Positions 22,620 to 33,523 of a DNA stretch of 64,000 bases are shown here, one piece after another. The stretch is from Dactylorhiza incarnata (lineage: Eukaryota; Streptophyta; Magnoliopsida; Asparagales; Orchidaceae): assembly GCA_033032865.1 (NCBI GenBank), contig JAWHQI010000040.1:5997001-6061000 (forward strand), read 5' to 3'. The notes beneath the pieces are model-generated. The model was not told the origin of the DNA, made no database searches, and saw only the letters and a list, made by a program, of their open reading frames with translations. Numbering within the stretch: the first letter of the stretch is position 1; every line of letters begins with the position of its first letter. Position numbers and translations under genes: made by a program.

Positions 22620-22855
22620 AAGATATGGAATAAGTTCAGAGGTTTACTGCCAAAACCGCTGAGACGAGTTCACTGTCTCAGCTGAACCGCTGAGACATGG
22701 CTAGGAACCACTGAGAAGGTGTCTGGGCCAGTTGAGCTGCAGATAGAGAAAATCTGCTGAGATAACTGTCTGTCCCAGCGAATCCGCTGAGATGGGACAA
22801 AAGTAGTCATTGAGACAGGAAACTGTCTCAGCCCAACCGCTGAGACAGATTCAAA
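22620..22855. repeat. CTGAGAC/GTCTCAG palindromic array in the A LTR
   Basis: About ten direct and inverted copies of a short motif are visible: CCGCTGAGAC three times, CTGTCTCAGC twice, and decayed forms such as CACTGAGAA and CATTGAGAC. Inverted pairs could form hairpins. The array lies upstream of the TATA box at 31142 in the uninterrupted LTR. The same motif family is found in the pol-aORF spacer of A. Confidence 0.75.
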
Positions 22856-23598
22856 TGTTCTGGCGGTTTTCTTTTGGCGCTATACGCTGTAAAGCAAGAA
22901 AGGATATTCCAATTTCCTCCATGCTGTGTCAGGAGGACATATGATAGCCGTTGAAGACTGGAGGAGTATACAAGAATCTTTTAGGGCTTTGTGAAAAAGG
23001 CTCTCACTCACTGAAGAAGGAAAACTAATGTTCCATTGACGCCAGCCAAGAAAGCTTTCTCTTCCTGCTTCCTGAAGCTGCAAGGAGAGAAAAGATTGTT
23101 CATCTTGATTAACTAAAGATAGATCAAGTTGATCCCCATTCATTCTCTGAAGAAAAGGATCAGAAGAATTAGAGTTGAGGCCATTGGAATCATCCCTGTT
23201 TCAAGACTGCTACAACATTAGTTCGGCAACAGAAGACCAAGGCTTGATTTCTATTCCAGCTTCTGTTGTAATCATCTCTTATTATCCTCTGTAGGAACTT
23301 CATTTGTTCTAAGATTGTAGGGCATTTTGCCTGAGGGAATAGGACTGTTTATGCCTGAGTGTAGAGTTGAAGGTTCAGCTTGAGTGTAGGATCTCAGTGG
23401 AGATCTGAGGTAGGACTTCTTGATAGGTTTGAGCTTGTAGGGTAGTTATGCCTGAGGTAGGGTTGTTGAGCCTGAGGTAGGGTTTGGGAAAACCTGAGAG
23501 ATCCAGAGGGATCTGTGTTGTAAGCTCAAGGAGCTGAGTTTGCAGGTGTTGGACTTGTCTAACTCATTGTTAGAAAGATGAAGGGATAAAGAGGACTA

Positions 23599-24701
23599 TG
23601 TTGGATCGGTCGACGCCCTTAGAGGGGGGGGGGGGTGAATAAGGGTTTTCAAAAACTTTAGATTATATTTAAAAACTTTGAATTATTGCAAGATTAATAC
23701 AATGAGAAATCAAAAACAATAATGAATAGACATGCTTTATTAATATCAAATAATGTTTTACAAAACTTGATTCCTGTGACGCTAGAAATCGGAGGCGACT
23801 AATAAAAATCCTTTTTGTTTTCTATACCGACTCGTATCCCCACGAACCGGTTGGCTTTAGCCGATCTCTCCCCAGATACGGCCTCAAGCCGCTCTAGCCA
23901 ATCTATCCCCAGAAAGGCCTCGAGCACCCCCTAGACCTAGCCTAGATCTAGTCACCAACACGAGGCGATTTTCAGCCCTAAGTCCTACCCCAGACCTAGT
24001 CGCCAACACGAGGCGATTTCACTACCGTTTACAGAAAAGATATGAAATGAAAAGACAATAATACAAAAACTCCCTCTATGTGGATCTCCTGGAGAAGTGG
24101 ACGAAGGCCCGCAGAGTATGATCGTAGTCGATGCGGCCTTTCGTCACGATGATGACGCGTGTTGAAATCTTCTCCACGGATCTCCTTAAGGCTTTATGGA
24201 ATTGTGGGAGTATCGCTCTGAATCTTCCTCTCTCTGCTGTGACACGAAGCTCTGGAGTTTGGGATTGGAGGAGGATGAAGAATTCGGAGCCAAAGCATCC
24301 AATTTATAGCCTCAGCGCTACCGCCGGCGCTAGCGCTACCGCCAGCGCTAGCCCGGATTAAGAAACAATTTGCGCGGGAGGATCTTCAATCCGAGGCAAC
24401 ATTTTGCTCTATGCCTCATATGTGCCATGCTACCGCCAGCGCTATCCGCTACCGCCTGGCGCTAGCTCCTTCTAAAAACGATGCCGGAAACGCGCTAATC
24501 AACACTATCGCCGGGCGCTATCGCTACCGCCGGCGATAGTGAGCTTGTTCGAATTTTGGCCTAAATTTTGGGGGCAGTCATCATGTGTACTCCTTGAGTC
24601 ATGTGGACCTAGTAAACCTGCACACTTGAACACACAAGATTAAATACACGTAGGATTTGTTATTCTCAAACCTAGGAGATGCGGAAGACCATGTTCCAAC
24701 A
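23599..24701 (-). repeat. Left (3') LTR of element D
   Basis: Contains, in sense direction, the GCGCTAGC/GCTACCGCC array (24545-24308), the TATA box CTATAAATT (24309-24301) right after it, and the TTATTCACCCCCCCC box near the end (23640-23625). Confidence 0.92.
24308..24545. repeat. GCGCTAGCGC/GCTACCGCC palindromic array in the D LTR
   Basis: Alternating AGCGCTACCGCC, GGCGCTAGCGC and CCAGCGCTA blocks, many of them overlapping palindromes (AGCGCT, GCTAGC, GCCGGC). In sense orientation the array ends directly at the TATA box. The right-LTR copy is at about 30719-30950, with point differences such as CCTGGCGC versus CCTAGCGC. Confidence 0.85.
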
Positions 24702-27700
24702 AACTACCCCTTTTGATAATAACAAATCTATTAATGATAAAACAAAGCATTAATAAATAAGCATGATGAAACTCTACTTGTGTGTGTGTGAGAGTGATGA
24801 CTTTAGGATAATTATTGATTTTAGCATTTAGAATTGCTCCCCCTAAATATATGCTCCCCCTATGTGAATGCTCCCATAATATGTATGCTATCAACTTAAT
24901 CAGTCATGTTGGGTTTTTATTTTGATAGCGAATTATATTTATCATGTTAGTTCTCCCTCTTTTGCAATTTATCATGTTAGTTCTCCCCCTTTGTTATTAG
25001 CAAAAGCGGGTAGAGAAACAAAGTACTAAAAATGTAAAAAAGAAGGCATGATCGAGCTTTTTTTTAAGTAAATGATAAGGAGTTTTAGACTTGTCTTTCA
25101 TTGAAAAGGATCAGAGTTATGACTTATTTTATCCCTTTTGTTTGTAGTTATCCCCCTTTTATAAATCAGAGTTTAGCAAATAATAATGATTTCCCCTTTA
25201 AATGAGAGTTTTAAGCCTAAAAATAAGGATTTCCAAATAACCAATCTACCAAGACAATATGTCTACACCCTAGCCCCGTACTAAGTGACGGATGGGCATG
25301 AGGAGCTGCACACATGCCGTAGGTTGGGGTGTTAGTCCCATATGCAAACACTAGATAAAACTTAACCTAGCACTCTTTCCCCCCAGTGCCTCGCAAGGCC
25401 CCACTGGAACCCTCCCCGGTTAAGGACAAGACATGACTAGAGATAAGGTTATCTAATGTCTACAACCCTACGCCCCCGCTATGGTGAGAAATGAAGTCAA
25501 AGATAACAATTATTGGAAACATTAAGCATTTAAATCTAATGGGAAATATTCATAGCATATGGATTTTTATTAGAAAATAAAATACTTTTAGCTATATTGA
25601 AATTCATGATTGAGTCAGAGTTTGAGCATTGCGGAAGATTTCGAAAAAGAAACATCATAATACTCAATAAGAATTTAAGTTCAAAAAGGAGATGTTTTTT
25701 GAGTTTCAAAATGAACTTTAGAAAGATAAGAGTTGAAGCATTTTCGAATAAAGAAACAACATCCTTTTAGCAATGTTTCACTTATTGAAGAGCGTTTAGC
25801 ATATACGTTTATATTGAAATACATCAGAGTTTGTTACTATAAAAATGATATACGTGTTAGAACAACCAATATAAATTCTACCAAGCAAGTCAGCCACTTG
25901 TTTTTAAGAAAAAATAGAGATTTAAGACTTGATATAAGCATGAGAGCGCAAGGTAGAAATTATATGGTGATTATGCGGAAGACTTGTAGAAATACATAAA
26001 ACATCTTATTTTAATCAAGGATAATCCATAAAAAGATATATGAGTTAATTTCAAAAAGAAGATGTTTATGTAAATCATGTTTCAATGAAAATCTTTTATG
26101 GTTGACAAAAATAACCAAGCATGAAATAATACTATCACAAAGAGATTACTACAATGTTATTTCAATTCACAATTTTAAGTCATACCAAACATTGTAGAAA
26201 GCATGCTAGGTTATCTAGTGCATTTCATAAATAAAGAGTAGTATAGAATTTGCATTAGGATCCAATACTCATGAGAAGAAGTGTTATGGAAGATAATGAT
26301 GTGCACATAAGTGTATTTTTGAGTAGAGTAAACATATGTTTTAATCAAAAATACAAGTAATATGTAAAGTAAAAGCACAATAAAACACAAATAATTTTAC
26401 TTCCACTCACTTCAATGCACAAAAAATGTACAACTACCAAGGTGCTTTGCACACACAATGCTCATTAAGACTTATCAGGGTGCAAAGTAGTGCTTGGGGG
26501 ATCACATAATTTTATTCTTGTTTTTTTTATTGTGATCTGGTGTACTTAAGAATAAGTGGTTTTTATTTTGAAAGAAAGTAATGGTTTGCACAAGATACTT
26601 TACTATTCTTTCCAAGGTGCTCAACCTCACAACGCTTATTAAGACTTATCAGGAGGTTCATGTAGTGCTTGGTGGAGATAACTTTGTTAAATTATTTGTT
26701 TTGTGCAAAGTTCTCCGAATACACTTGTTTTGCAAACCAATATAATTTATAAGAAAGATAACCACTTTTCTTAATTTGTAAAAGTGCAAATAAAGGAGTG
26801 TAGGTAAGATACTTGTGCAATTTTAATTCATTGTACTAATACATAAACATACACAAGCATTCTTAAATTAAACCCTATGTAGACAATGCCAAAAAGTGAG
26901 TGAATATCTATCATTATCAAACATAAAACATTTCTCATACTTAGAGGCATGCTAAGCTTGATCCTACACAACCTTTAACATATAATTGATGCACATATTA
27001 ATAGATATATCTAAGCATGATGAAAACAATGTTCAAAGTAGTTTGAGATGATAAATCGCAACATTATAGAAGTACTAAAAAATATATTAAATCATGCTTG
27101 ATTTTTACAATAAAGTCCATACGGTAATTTTTGATATTTTTGAAAAATAATCTTTATTTAAAGTTTGAACTTATAAAATTGATCTTGGACTTCCCGAGGA
27201 ATACCTTATGAGAGGTTCGCCCGGTACTAGGTGATATGATGGGATGATAGCCCAAATCACCCTTTCGCAAGATACAAGTAAAACGTTAAGTTTAAACATA
27301 ACAATTTTTGATAAATTTTTGTTTTATATTTTTGTATTTGATTTTTGCTTTTAGAAATAGAATTTAAACAAATGACAAAAACACAAAGGCAACAACATAT
27401 AATATTTTTGTAATTTGGCTTTTGTATTTTTGTATTTGATTTTTCAAAAATATAATAAAAGCAAAAATGCAGAAATGAATAGTACACATAGATTAATATA
27501 TTTATAAGGATTTTTCAAAATTTTAAAATTACAGAAAAACACATAGGTGCGCTAGCGCCGGCGTTAGCGCTAGCACGGGAAACAGTACACGATTTCTGAT
27601 GATTTTGAGATTTGTAATTATTGATCTTGACTAAGTGTCCAAATAGTAGTTTCATGCTAAAATTTCAGAATTTTAGGAGATGTTTTGGATGGTCCAAATT

Positions 27701-28600
27701 GCATAAAACGTTAGCGATTTCTCATATGACTTTACAAGATAATCATTGCATGAGATATATTTGCTTATATTTTCATTTTGACTTTTCTACAGGCTTGTGC
27801 TCTTAACTTGAAACAGATATGAAATGAATACCCAAGATATCATGTTTGAACAAATCAAATATGCATGGTTTCAGTGAATAAAGAGTAATGTTCATAAAAA
27901 ATATCTTGGATAAACCCTAGATGAGAATACCCAGCCTGTATATCTTGGTAAACATATAAAGCCTAACATAGACACAAATATTCTTTAGGTGATAATGTTA
28001 GTATGATAAGTTTGAGATCAAAGTTATATCAAGGTTTGATTGTGTTTCAACTTAGAGACCTAGAATGAAGTGATGATTTAATTTGATTTGATATCAAGGT
28101 GATTCAAAGGTCTAAACTTGAAATAAATCACAATACACATCTAATATACCATAACACTAACCATGGTAAACAATTATAATGTCAATTGTTATCATATAAT
28201 TCATATACATGTGATAGAGATAATAGTTGTTAGATGATTTTTTATATGAATTATGATATATGATTTTTAGAGGATTTTATCAAAGGACATCAATAGATCA
28301 TGGTGGTGCATGTGGCATTAGTATTTAAGACAATTAATCTTTCAACATGTCTTTTGTGATTTTCTTTATAATTTAGATAAATATCTCATAACACATTTTG
28401 AGTTTGATTCATATGAATAATATAAGATATTTATAAGCAATGAATATTAGAATAAAAGATAGGTCATCAAAATAAAATATGATTTTGAATTTTGATTAAT
28501 TTGATTTATAAGATCATATTTCCTATAAGATATAAGATGACTATAACATGATAGCTTAAAAGGAAAAACAAAAAGAAGAAAATAGAAAAGACATTAAAGC
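24702..28600. other. AT-rich non-coding internal region of element D
   Basis: About 3.9 kb with no supported ORF. It starts with the polypurine tract (complement of AACTACCCCTTTTG, 24702-24715). A GC-richer block at 25260-25500 includes GCCTCGCAAGGCCCC and CTCCCCGGTTAAGG. A repeated module contains TTAAGACTTATCAGG followed by TAGTGCTTGG (26466-26500 and 26638-26675). A single GCGCTAGCGCC/GTTAGCGCTAGC copy of the LTR motif is at 27549-27575. Element-type RT or integrase motifs are absent. Confidence 0.6.
27549..27575. repeat. Internal copy of the D LTR palindrome motif
   Basis: GTGCGCTAGCGCCGGCG followed by GTTAGCGCTAGC stands alone in very AT-rich sequence. It matches the GCTAGCGC array of the D LTR, so the motif is shared between LTR and interior as in A and C. 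Confidence 0.6.
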
Positions 28601-28666
28601 ACATCATGAAGTAGAAATTTGTATATTTCAATTTGAAAATATTCTACTTCATGCATTTGGATGATA

Positions 28667-29955
28667 CTAGTAGATGAGAGATTTGGGTAACCAAGGGGAA
28701 CCAAGTGTAACGGTTCCTTTAGGTACCCAAATATAGCGTGATAATTTTTGGGGAGACAAGTATGAATGAATTCTTTCAAGTGGAGTTAATGTTTCATTTT
28801 TTATTTTGGGTCTCCATTTATATTTTGATTTATGCATCAAATTTCCATATTCATTAAACTTAGGTTTAAAATAATAATCACTTTTGAAATTAAATTTCAT
28901 AGGAAATTTGTGCACATTAGAATTTAATTTGGGAGATACATAATGTGGGTTAGAATTCATTATGTTTGTGTGATTAAACATTTTACTAGGTGCATGTTTA
29001 ATATGTTTAACATACTAGTAGAAGTTTTACATAAGTTTGATGATAAACTAGAAATAAGATATTCAAAATTATTTAATCCTTTTTGAAAGAGTGATTTTAA
29101 AGATTCTAGTTTATGAGAGAGAATATTATTTTTGTTTATCAATTTTTCGTAATGTTCTTTTGAAATTAAAAGTTCTTTTTCTAAATCCTTGAATTTTTCT
29201 TTAATATTATTATAATCAAAATAAGGTGTGTAGTTTTCAAATGAAGAGCATGATTGAGATTCAAACACATCCTTTTTGGATTCTTCATTCACATTTGCTT
29301 TCAAAGTTTTATTTTCTAAATGTAATCTCTTATTAGCATTTTTTAATTTCTTCATTCTACGTTTAGCAATTTTTTGTATATGGAAATAAGAAAAGGAATT
29401 AGACTTTCTTACAGCGCAATCAGAAGAGGCAAGATGTAAACAAGACGTTCCTTTGTCGTCTTCTAGGCCTTCCTTCTTTATAGATGAATTTTCATCTTCT
29501 CTCGACGAATTGCTCTCTTTGGCTAAGTCAATTTCCATGATTTCCATGGTTTTGCTATAAGAGAGATTTTCTTGAATTATGGTGGATGCTTGTATGTCCT
29601 TCTCTTCCTGTGTTTGTTCCATACCTACATGATGAAGATCATAAGTTATCTCAAGAAAATTCCACATCTCGTATGCAGTAGGAAAAGTATGAATGAGTTT
29701 GGAAATATTTTGATCTAACGCACAAAATAGACTATTCATAGATTTTGCATTTAAAACCATTTCGTTTTTATTTAATACGATAGGTGGCTTTTTAATAGTA
29801 ATATTCCAAACATTTTCATCTAAAGCTTTAAGAAACTTTTCCATTAATATTTTCCATCCTTTAAAATTTCTTCCTTCAAATAAAGGTGGTGCTAGTGATT
29901 TTCCTTCTTCATAAAAATTTACCCCACTAGTAGAAGCGAGATCATGAGACGCCAT
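28667..29955 (-). CDS. gag: Element D gag-like protein lacking a zinc knuckle
   Basis: From 29955 (MASHDLASTSGVNF) the protein has a copia gag N-terminus: APPLFEGRNFKGWKILMEKFL, NAKSMNSLFCALD and AYEMWNFLEITYD. The gag core is then cut short (HHVGMEQTQEEKDIQASTI) compared with normal copia gag. A long coiled-coil-like segment follows (RRMKKLKNANKRLHLENK, EKFKDLEKELLISKEHYEKL). A second frame (28981-28667) carries the tail ending in LSRYIWVPKGT, the motif normally found at the gag-protease border. No CCHC zinc knuckle is visible in either part. The first frame is 331 codons without a stop, which is notable for a non-autonomous element. Its role is unknown; it may still assemble particles. Confidence 0.65.
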
Positions 29956-29990
29956 TATTCCCAGTTGTTAAGCCGATTTAGAATAACCTC

Positions 29991-30002
29991 GCTCTGATAC
30001 CA
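29991..30002 (-). promoter_or_regulatory. Primer binding site of element D (tRNA-iMet)
   Basis: TGGTATCAGAGC on the minus strand, two bases after the LTR end. Confidence 0.9.
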
Positions 30003-30004
30003 CT

Positions 30005-31109
30005 TATTGGATCGGTCGACGCCCTTAGAGGGGGGGGGGGTGAATAAGGGTTTTCAAAAACTTTAGATTATATTTAAAAACTTTGAATTATTGCAAGATT
30101 AATACAATGAGAAATCAAGTAAAACAATAATGAATAGACATGCTTTATTAATATCAAATAATGTTTTACAAAACTTGATTCCTGTGACGCTAGAAATCGG
30201 AGGCGACTAATAAAAATCCTTTTTGTTTTCTATACCGACTCGTATCCCCACGAACCGGTTGGCTTTAGCCGATCTCTCCCCAGATACGGCCTCAAGCCGC
30301 TCTAGCCAATCTATCCCCAGAAAGGCCTCGAGCACCCCCTAGACCTAGCCTAGATCTAGTCGCCAACACGAGGCAATTTTCAGCCCTAAGTCCTACCCCA
30401 GACCTAGTCGCCAACACGAGGCGATTTCACTACCGTTTACAGAAAAGATATGAAATGAAAAGACAATAATACAAAAACTCACTCTATGTGGATCTCCTGA
30501 AGAAGTGGACGAAGGCCCGCAGAGTATGATCGTAGTCGATGCGGCATTTCGTCACGATGATGACGCGTGTTGAAATCTTCTCCACGGATCTCCTTAAGGC
30601 TTTATGGAATTGTGGGAGTATCGCTCTGAATCTTCCTCTCTCTGCTGTGACACGAAGCTCTGCAGTTTGGGATTGGAGGAGGATGAAGAATTCGAAGCCA
30701 AAGCATCCAATTTATAGCCTCAGCGCTACCGCCGGCGCTAGCGCTACCGCCAGCGCTAGCCCGGATTAAGAAACAATTTGCGCGGGAGGATCTTCAATCC
30801 GAGGCAACATTTTGCTCTATGCCTCATATGTGCCATGCTACCGCCAGCGCTATCCGCTACCGCCTAGCGCTAGCTCCTTCTAAAAACGATGCCGGAAACG
30901 CGCTAATCAACGCTATCGCCGGGCGCTATCGCTACCGCCGGCGATAGTGAGCTTGTTCGAATTTTGGCCTCAATTTTGGGGGCAGTCATCATGTGTACTC
31001 CTTGAGTCATATGGACCTAGTAAACCTGCACACTTGAACACACAAGATTAAATACACGTAGGATTTGTTATTCTCAAACCTAGGAGATGCGGAAGACCAT
31101 GTTCCAACA
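30005..31109 (-). repeat. Right (5') LTR of element D
   Basis: Second copy with the same internal landmarks: array about 30719-30950 and TATA box about 30718-30710. The primer binding site lies two bases beyond it on the minus strand. Confidence 0.92.
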
Positions 31110-31141
31110 GACTACTCAGGACACCCTGTCTTGAGAAACCT

Positions 31142-31150
31142 CTATAAATA
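31142..31150 (+). promoter_or_regulatory. TATA box of the A LTR
   Basis: CTATAAATA lies 28 bp after the D insertion site and about 135 bp before the LTR end. This is the normal position of an LTR core promoter. Confidence 0.5.
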
Positions 31151-31283
31151 CTTGTGTGTTTTCTGTGTGCTTGTTTTTACTAATACTAACTCAGAAAACA
31201 GCTAGGCTAAAGCACAAAATAAAAGAAATCTATTCACCCCCCCACTCTAGGTAATTAAGACTACATCCTTAATAAACTATCAG

Positions 31284-31429
31284 TCTCCTCCTTGCAGCCT
31301 AGAGAACTCTATTAACGCTCGTGAACGCTAAGATCTTGAATAAGGATCAATCACGCTTACATCATCTTCAAGTTCAACATCTGAGGGAGTTTTTGATGTT
31401 TTAGTTTCATTATTGTTTGTAACTCTTAT
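31284..31429. other. Sequence between A and LTR fragments
   Basis: 146 bp without an ORF or a recognisable element. It is the right flank of element A if the LTR end is correctly placed. Confidence 0.4.
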
Positions 31430-31975
31430 CTTTTGTCGGTAGAGATATTCGCAAGTGGTTAGCGACTAGGGTCATGCGAGGACTAGGGAGAATTCGCCGC
31501 ATGGGTGTGGCGACTAGAGCTAGGGTTAGATCTAGGGGCTGCTTGAGGCCTCATTTGGAGAGATAGGCTAGAGACAGCCGATCCTTGGGAGAAGGGCCGG
31601 TATAGAAAACCAAAAGGGTTTTTACATTTGCCTCAATTCCAAGCGTCATTAGGATAAAGTTTTGTAATCATGTCTAATGCAATAATCTTATCTTTTTCTC
31701 TAGTATTGACTTGTAACTCTGATATTTGGAATCTAAACGAAAAGGGAGTTCTCTGTCACTAACGTCGAGCGGCAACTTCTACTGATGACGGTAATAATAG
31801 AGTCTCCATCTCTCTTGCTTTGTGCACCACTGTCTCATAAAAGCATAAAATATTGTCTTGAGTGAAATAATTTGTAAAATATATTCAACATATTTATATA
31901 ATTTCACTTAAGATCTAAAAGTTTTTAAAAAACTTATTCAACCCCCTCTAAGGGCGCCTACAGATCCAATAGTAT
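31430..31975 (+). repeat. Diverged D-type LTR fragment, plus orientation
   Basis: This resembles the reverse complement of the D LTR. Shared landmarks are GGCTAGAGACAGCCGAT, GGCCGGTATAGAAAACCAAA, AAGCGTCA..AAAGTTTTGTAA and the end AACTTATTCAACCCCCTCTAAGGGCGCC followed by GATCCAA. It is considerably diverged and lacks the upstream half. It has no target duplication or partner, so it is an old solo or truncated LTR. Confidence 0.65.
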
Positions 31976-32812
31976 GAACGACCACGGAGCGGTAGTAACA
32001 TTTTCTTATTTGGTTTCCATCAAATTCCCGTGTTAAGCACACGGATAGCTGACGAGGACTTCTAGGTAGCGCGACGCGTTAGATGTAGCGTGTGGCGGTT
32101 GTCGATAAACCTGGTCTCGTCGATTCATCCTTCCTGTCAGTACAACCTGTCTAGTTTATCCTTCCTTGTAGTCGACAAGGCTAGCGCCTGATGTTATGGC
32201 TAACTCTAGTGGTAGCTCACACATCCAGTCGACATGTGTTGTCTCGTCGATCTTCTATTCCAAACGACATCAGCCTTCTAGTCGACTCTCCCTTTCAGTC
32301 GACATGGCTAGCACTCCACGTTAGGGCTAGCGCCAGTGGTATCTCACAACTCTAATCAACTTGTGTTGTCTCATCGATGTTGTGTTCCAGTAGAAATAGG
32401 CTTTTTGGTCGATATGCTTTGTCCAATCGACATAACCGTCTGGTCGAGATAGCTAGCATCGGCTGTACAGCTATCGCTAGCGGTAGTGAGCAAATCCCGT
32501 CGATATGAGCTCTCACGTCGATCTTTCCTTCCAATCAACACTGACAGTTTGGTCGATCTTGCATTCTGTCGACATGCTAGCGCCTGGCGTTATCGGCAAT
32601 GCACAGTGGTAGCTATCGTGACTTGTCTCATCGATTTGTGTCGTCTGGTCGACATTTGCCTTAGGCTGAGCAAGTCTAGTTGACATGTATAATTTGAGGT
32701 AGCGCCTAGCGGTATCGCTAATGCCGACGGTAACTCACAAACAAGTATGGTCAAATACAACTTGGGATGTGTTATTATCAAACATGAGAGATGCATAACA
32801 CATGTTCCAACA
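31976..32812 (-). repeat. D-related LTR fragment with mixed TCGAC and GCTAGCGCC array
   Basis: The right end (TTATTATCAAACATGAGAG, GATGCATAACACATGTTCCAACA) matches the D LTR terminus in the same orientation as D. The body, 32040-32720, has about fifteen GTCGAC/TCGTCGAT/AGTCGACA motifs interspersed with GCTAGCGCC..GTTATGGC and GGTAGCTCACA blocks. A relative of D therefore combines the C-type core and the D-type core in one LTR. It is head-to-head with the fragment at 31430-31975. Confidence 0.6.
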
Positions 32813-33080
32813 AAGGTGGCAACTTCTCCCGTATCGTGGATGAGGCCAAGGAGGAAGAGGAATAACTGGGGACCAAGCTGGGCTCCCCTACAAATCTGAG
32901 GAAGAGACCTTCGTTCCCTCCGTGCTAAGGATTGGTAACATATATCTATTTTTCTCTCTTTTTATGATTTTTGTGAATATTTGGAATTGTACTCTAAAGC
33001 GCACACACGACATGACCACATGAGTGTAGACGTTCATAGATTCCATATTATTTGTAAATAACATGAAAATTTTGTTCTAG
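32813..33080. other. Unassigned sequence
   Basis: The start (GGTGGCAACTTCTCCCG) opens a short frame rich in E/K that ends at 32865. I see nothing recognisable, and no element boundary. Confidence 0.3.
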
Positions 33081-33094
33081 TTAAAAGCGAGCTA

Positions 33095-33300
33095 GCGAGT
33101 GTGATGCGAAGGAGTGCAACCCGCATAAGTGGGAAGTGGAGGCCTGCGATCTGCGGAGATGTGAAGCGGAGGAAGGCGACCCGCAGAGGTGCGAAGCGGA
33201 GGAAGGCGACCCGCGGAGGTGCGAAGCGAAGGAAGGTGACCCACGGAGGTGCGAAGTGATGGAAGGCAACCCGCGAAGGTGCAAAGCGGTGCTGGCGATC
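33095..33300. repeat. 30-bp minisatellite, GGAAGGCGACCCGCGGAGGT type
   Basis: Six to seven degenerate units of about 30 bp (GAGGTGCGAAGCGGA plus GGAAGGCGACCCGC), with loss of CpG in the outer copies. Because the period is a multiple of three it is open in several frames, but no start or domain supports coding. Confidence 0.75.
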
Positions 33301-33523
33301 CACAAGTTAAATTAGTTGTCTTTTATTGCTTTAATAATAGTCAAAATCAACCCCTCGCCCATTAAAATTACCCGACCAAGACTTCAATTTCAAGCCTTTT
33401 TCTCAAAAGTAACTCCACGCCGCCATCTTCCACATGAGATTCAATACTCAGAGATTCACTTCCTATTTTATTATTAGTTGTACGACATTGATACTCTTTT
33501 CATAGACGCATCAGATGTAATAG

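Larger units (their letters stand above)
23599..31109 (-). mobile_element. Element D: gag-only copia retrotransposon nested in the A 3' LTR
   Basis: LTRs 23599-24701 (1103 bp) and 30005-31109 (1105 bp) begin TGTTGG (TATTGG in the right copy) and end CCAACA. The target duplication GACTA is at 23594-23598 and 31110-31114. The internal region (24702-30004) has a primer binding site and a gag on the minus strand, followed by about 3.9 kb of AT-rich non-coding sequence. No protease, integrase, RT or RNase H is visible in any frame. This fits a non-autonomous TR-GAG/LARD-like element. The LTRs differ at roughly 1.2% of positions by eye. Confidence 0.92.
1..31283 (+). mobile_element. Element A: SIRE/Maximus-like Ty1/copia retrotransposon, 5' part outside window
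   Basis: In order on the plus strand: the end of integrase, reverse transcriptase, RNase H, a 0.5 kb spacer, a large additional ORF, a polypurine tract and one 3' LTR. This layout, with an extra ORF between pol and the 3' LTR, is typical of the SIRE/Maximus lineage. The 5' LTR and gag lie before base 1. Two later insertions interrupt it: B at 3452-20183 inside the additional ORF, and D at 23599-31109 inside the 3' LTR. The right end is inferred from a CA terminus about 37 nt after the CCCCCCC/TCTAG box that also occurs near the LTR ends of B, C and D. No target duplication can be tested because the left end is missing. Confidence 0.85.
22498..31283 (+). repeat. Element A 3' LTR, interrupted by element D
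   Basis: The LTR begins TATTGGGAATATT, apparently TGTTGGG with the second base decayed, immediately after the polypurine tract. It continues to 23598, is broken by D, and resumes at 31115. Without D and one copy of its 5-bp target duplication it is about 1.27 kb. It contains a CTGAGAC array at 22620-22855, a TATA box (CTATAAATA) at 31142-31150 and the conserved TATTCACCCCCCC box near 31222. The exact 3' end is uncertain (31275 or 31283) because no second LTR is present for comparison. Confidence 0.75.

Noticed and set aside
24131..24361. 76-codon plus-strand frame in the D LTR, repeated at 30539-30769
   Set aside because: It is antisense to D and falls in the LTR over the palindromic array. 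There is no domain, and its conservation is only LTR identity.
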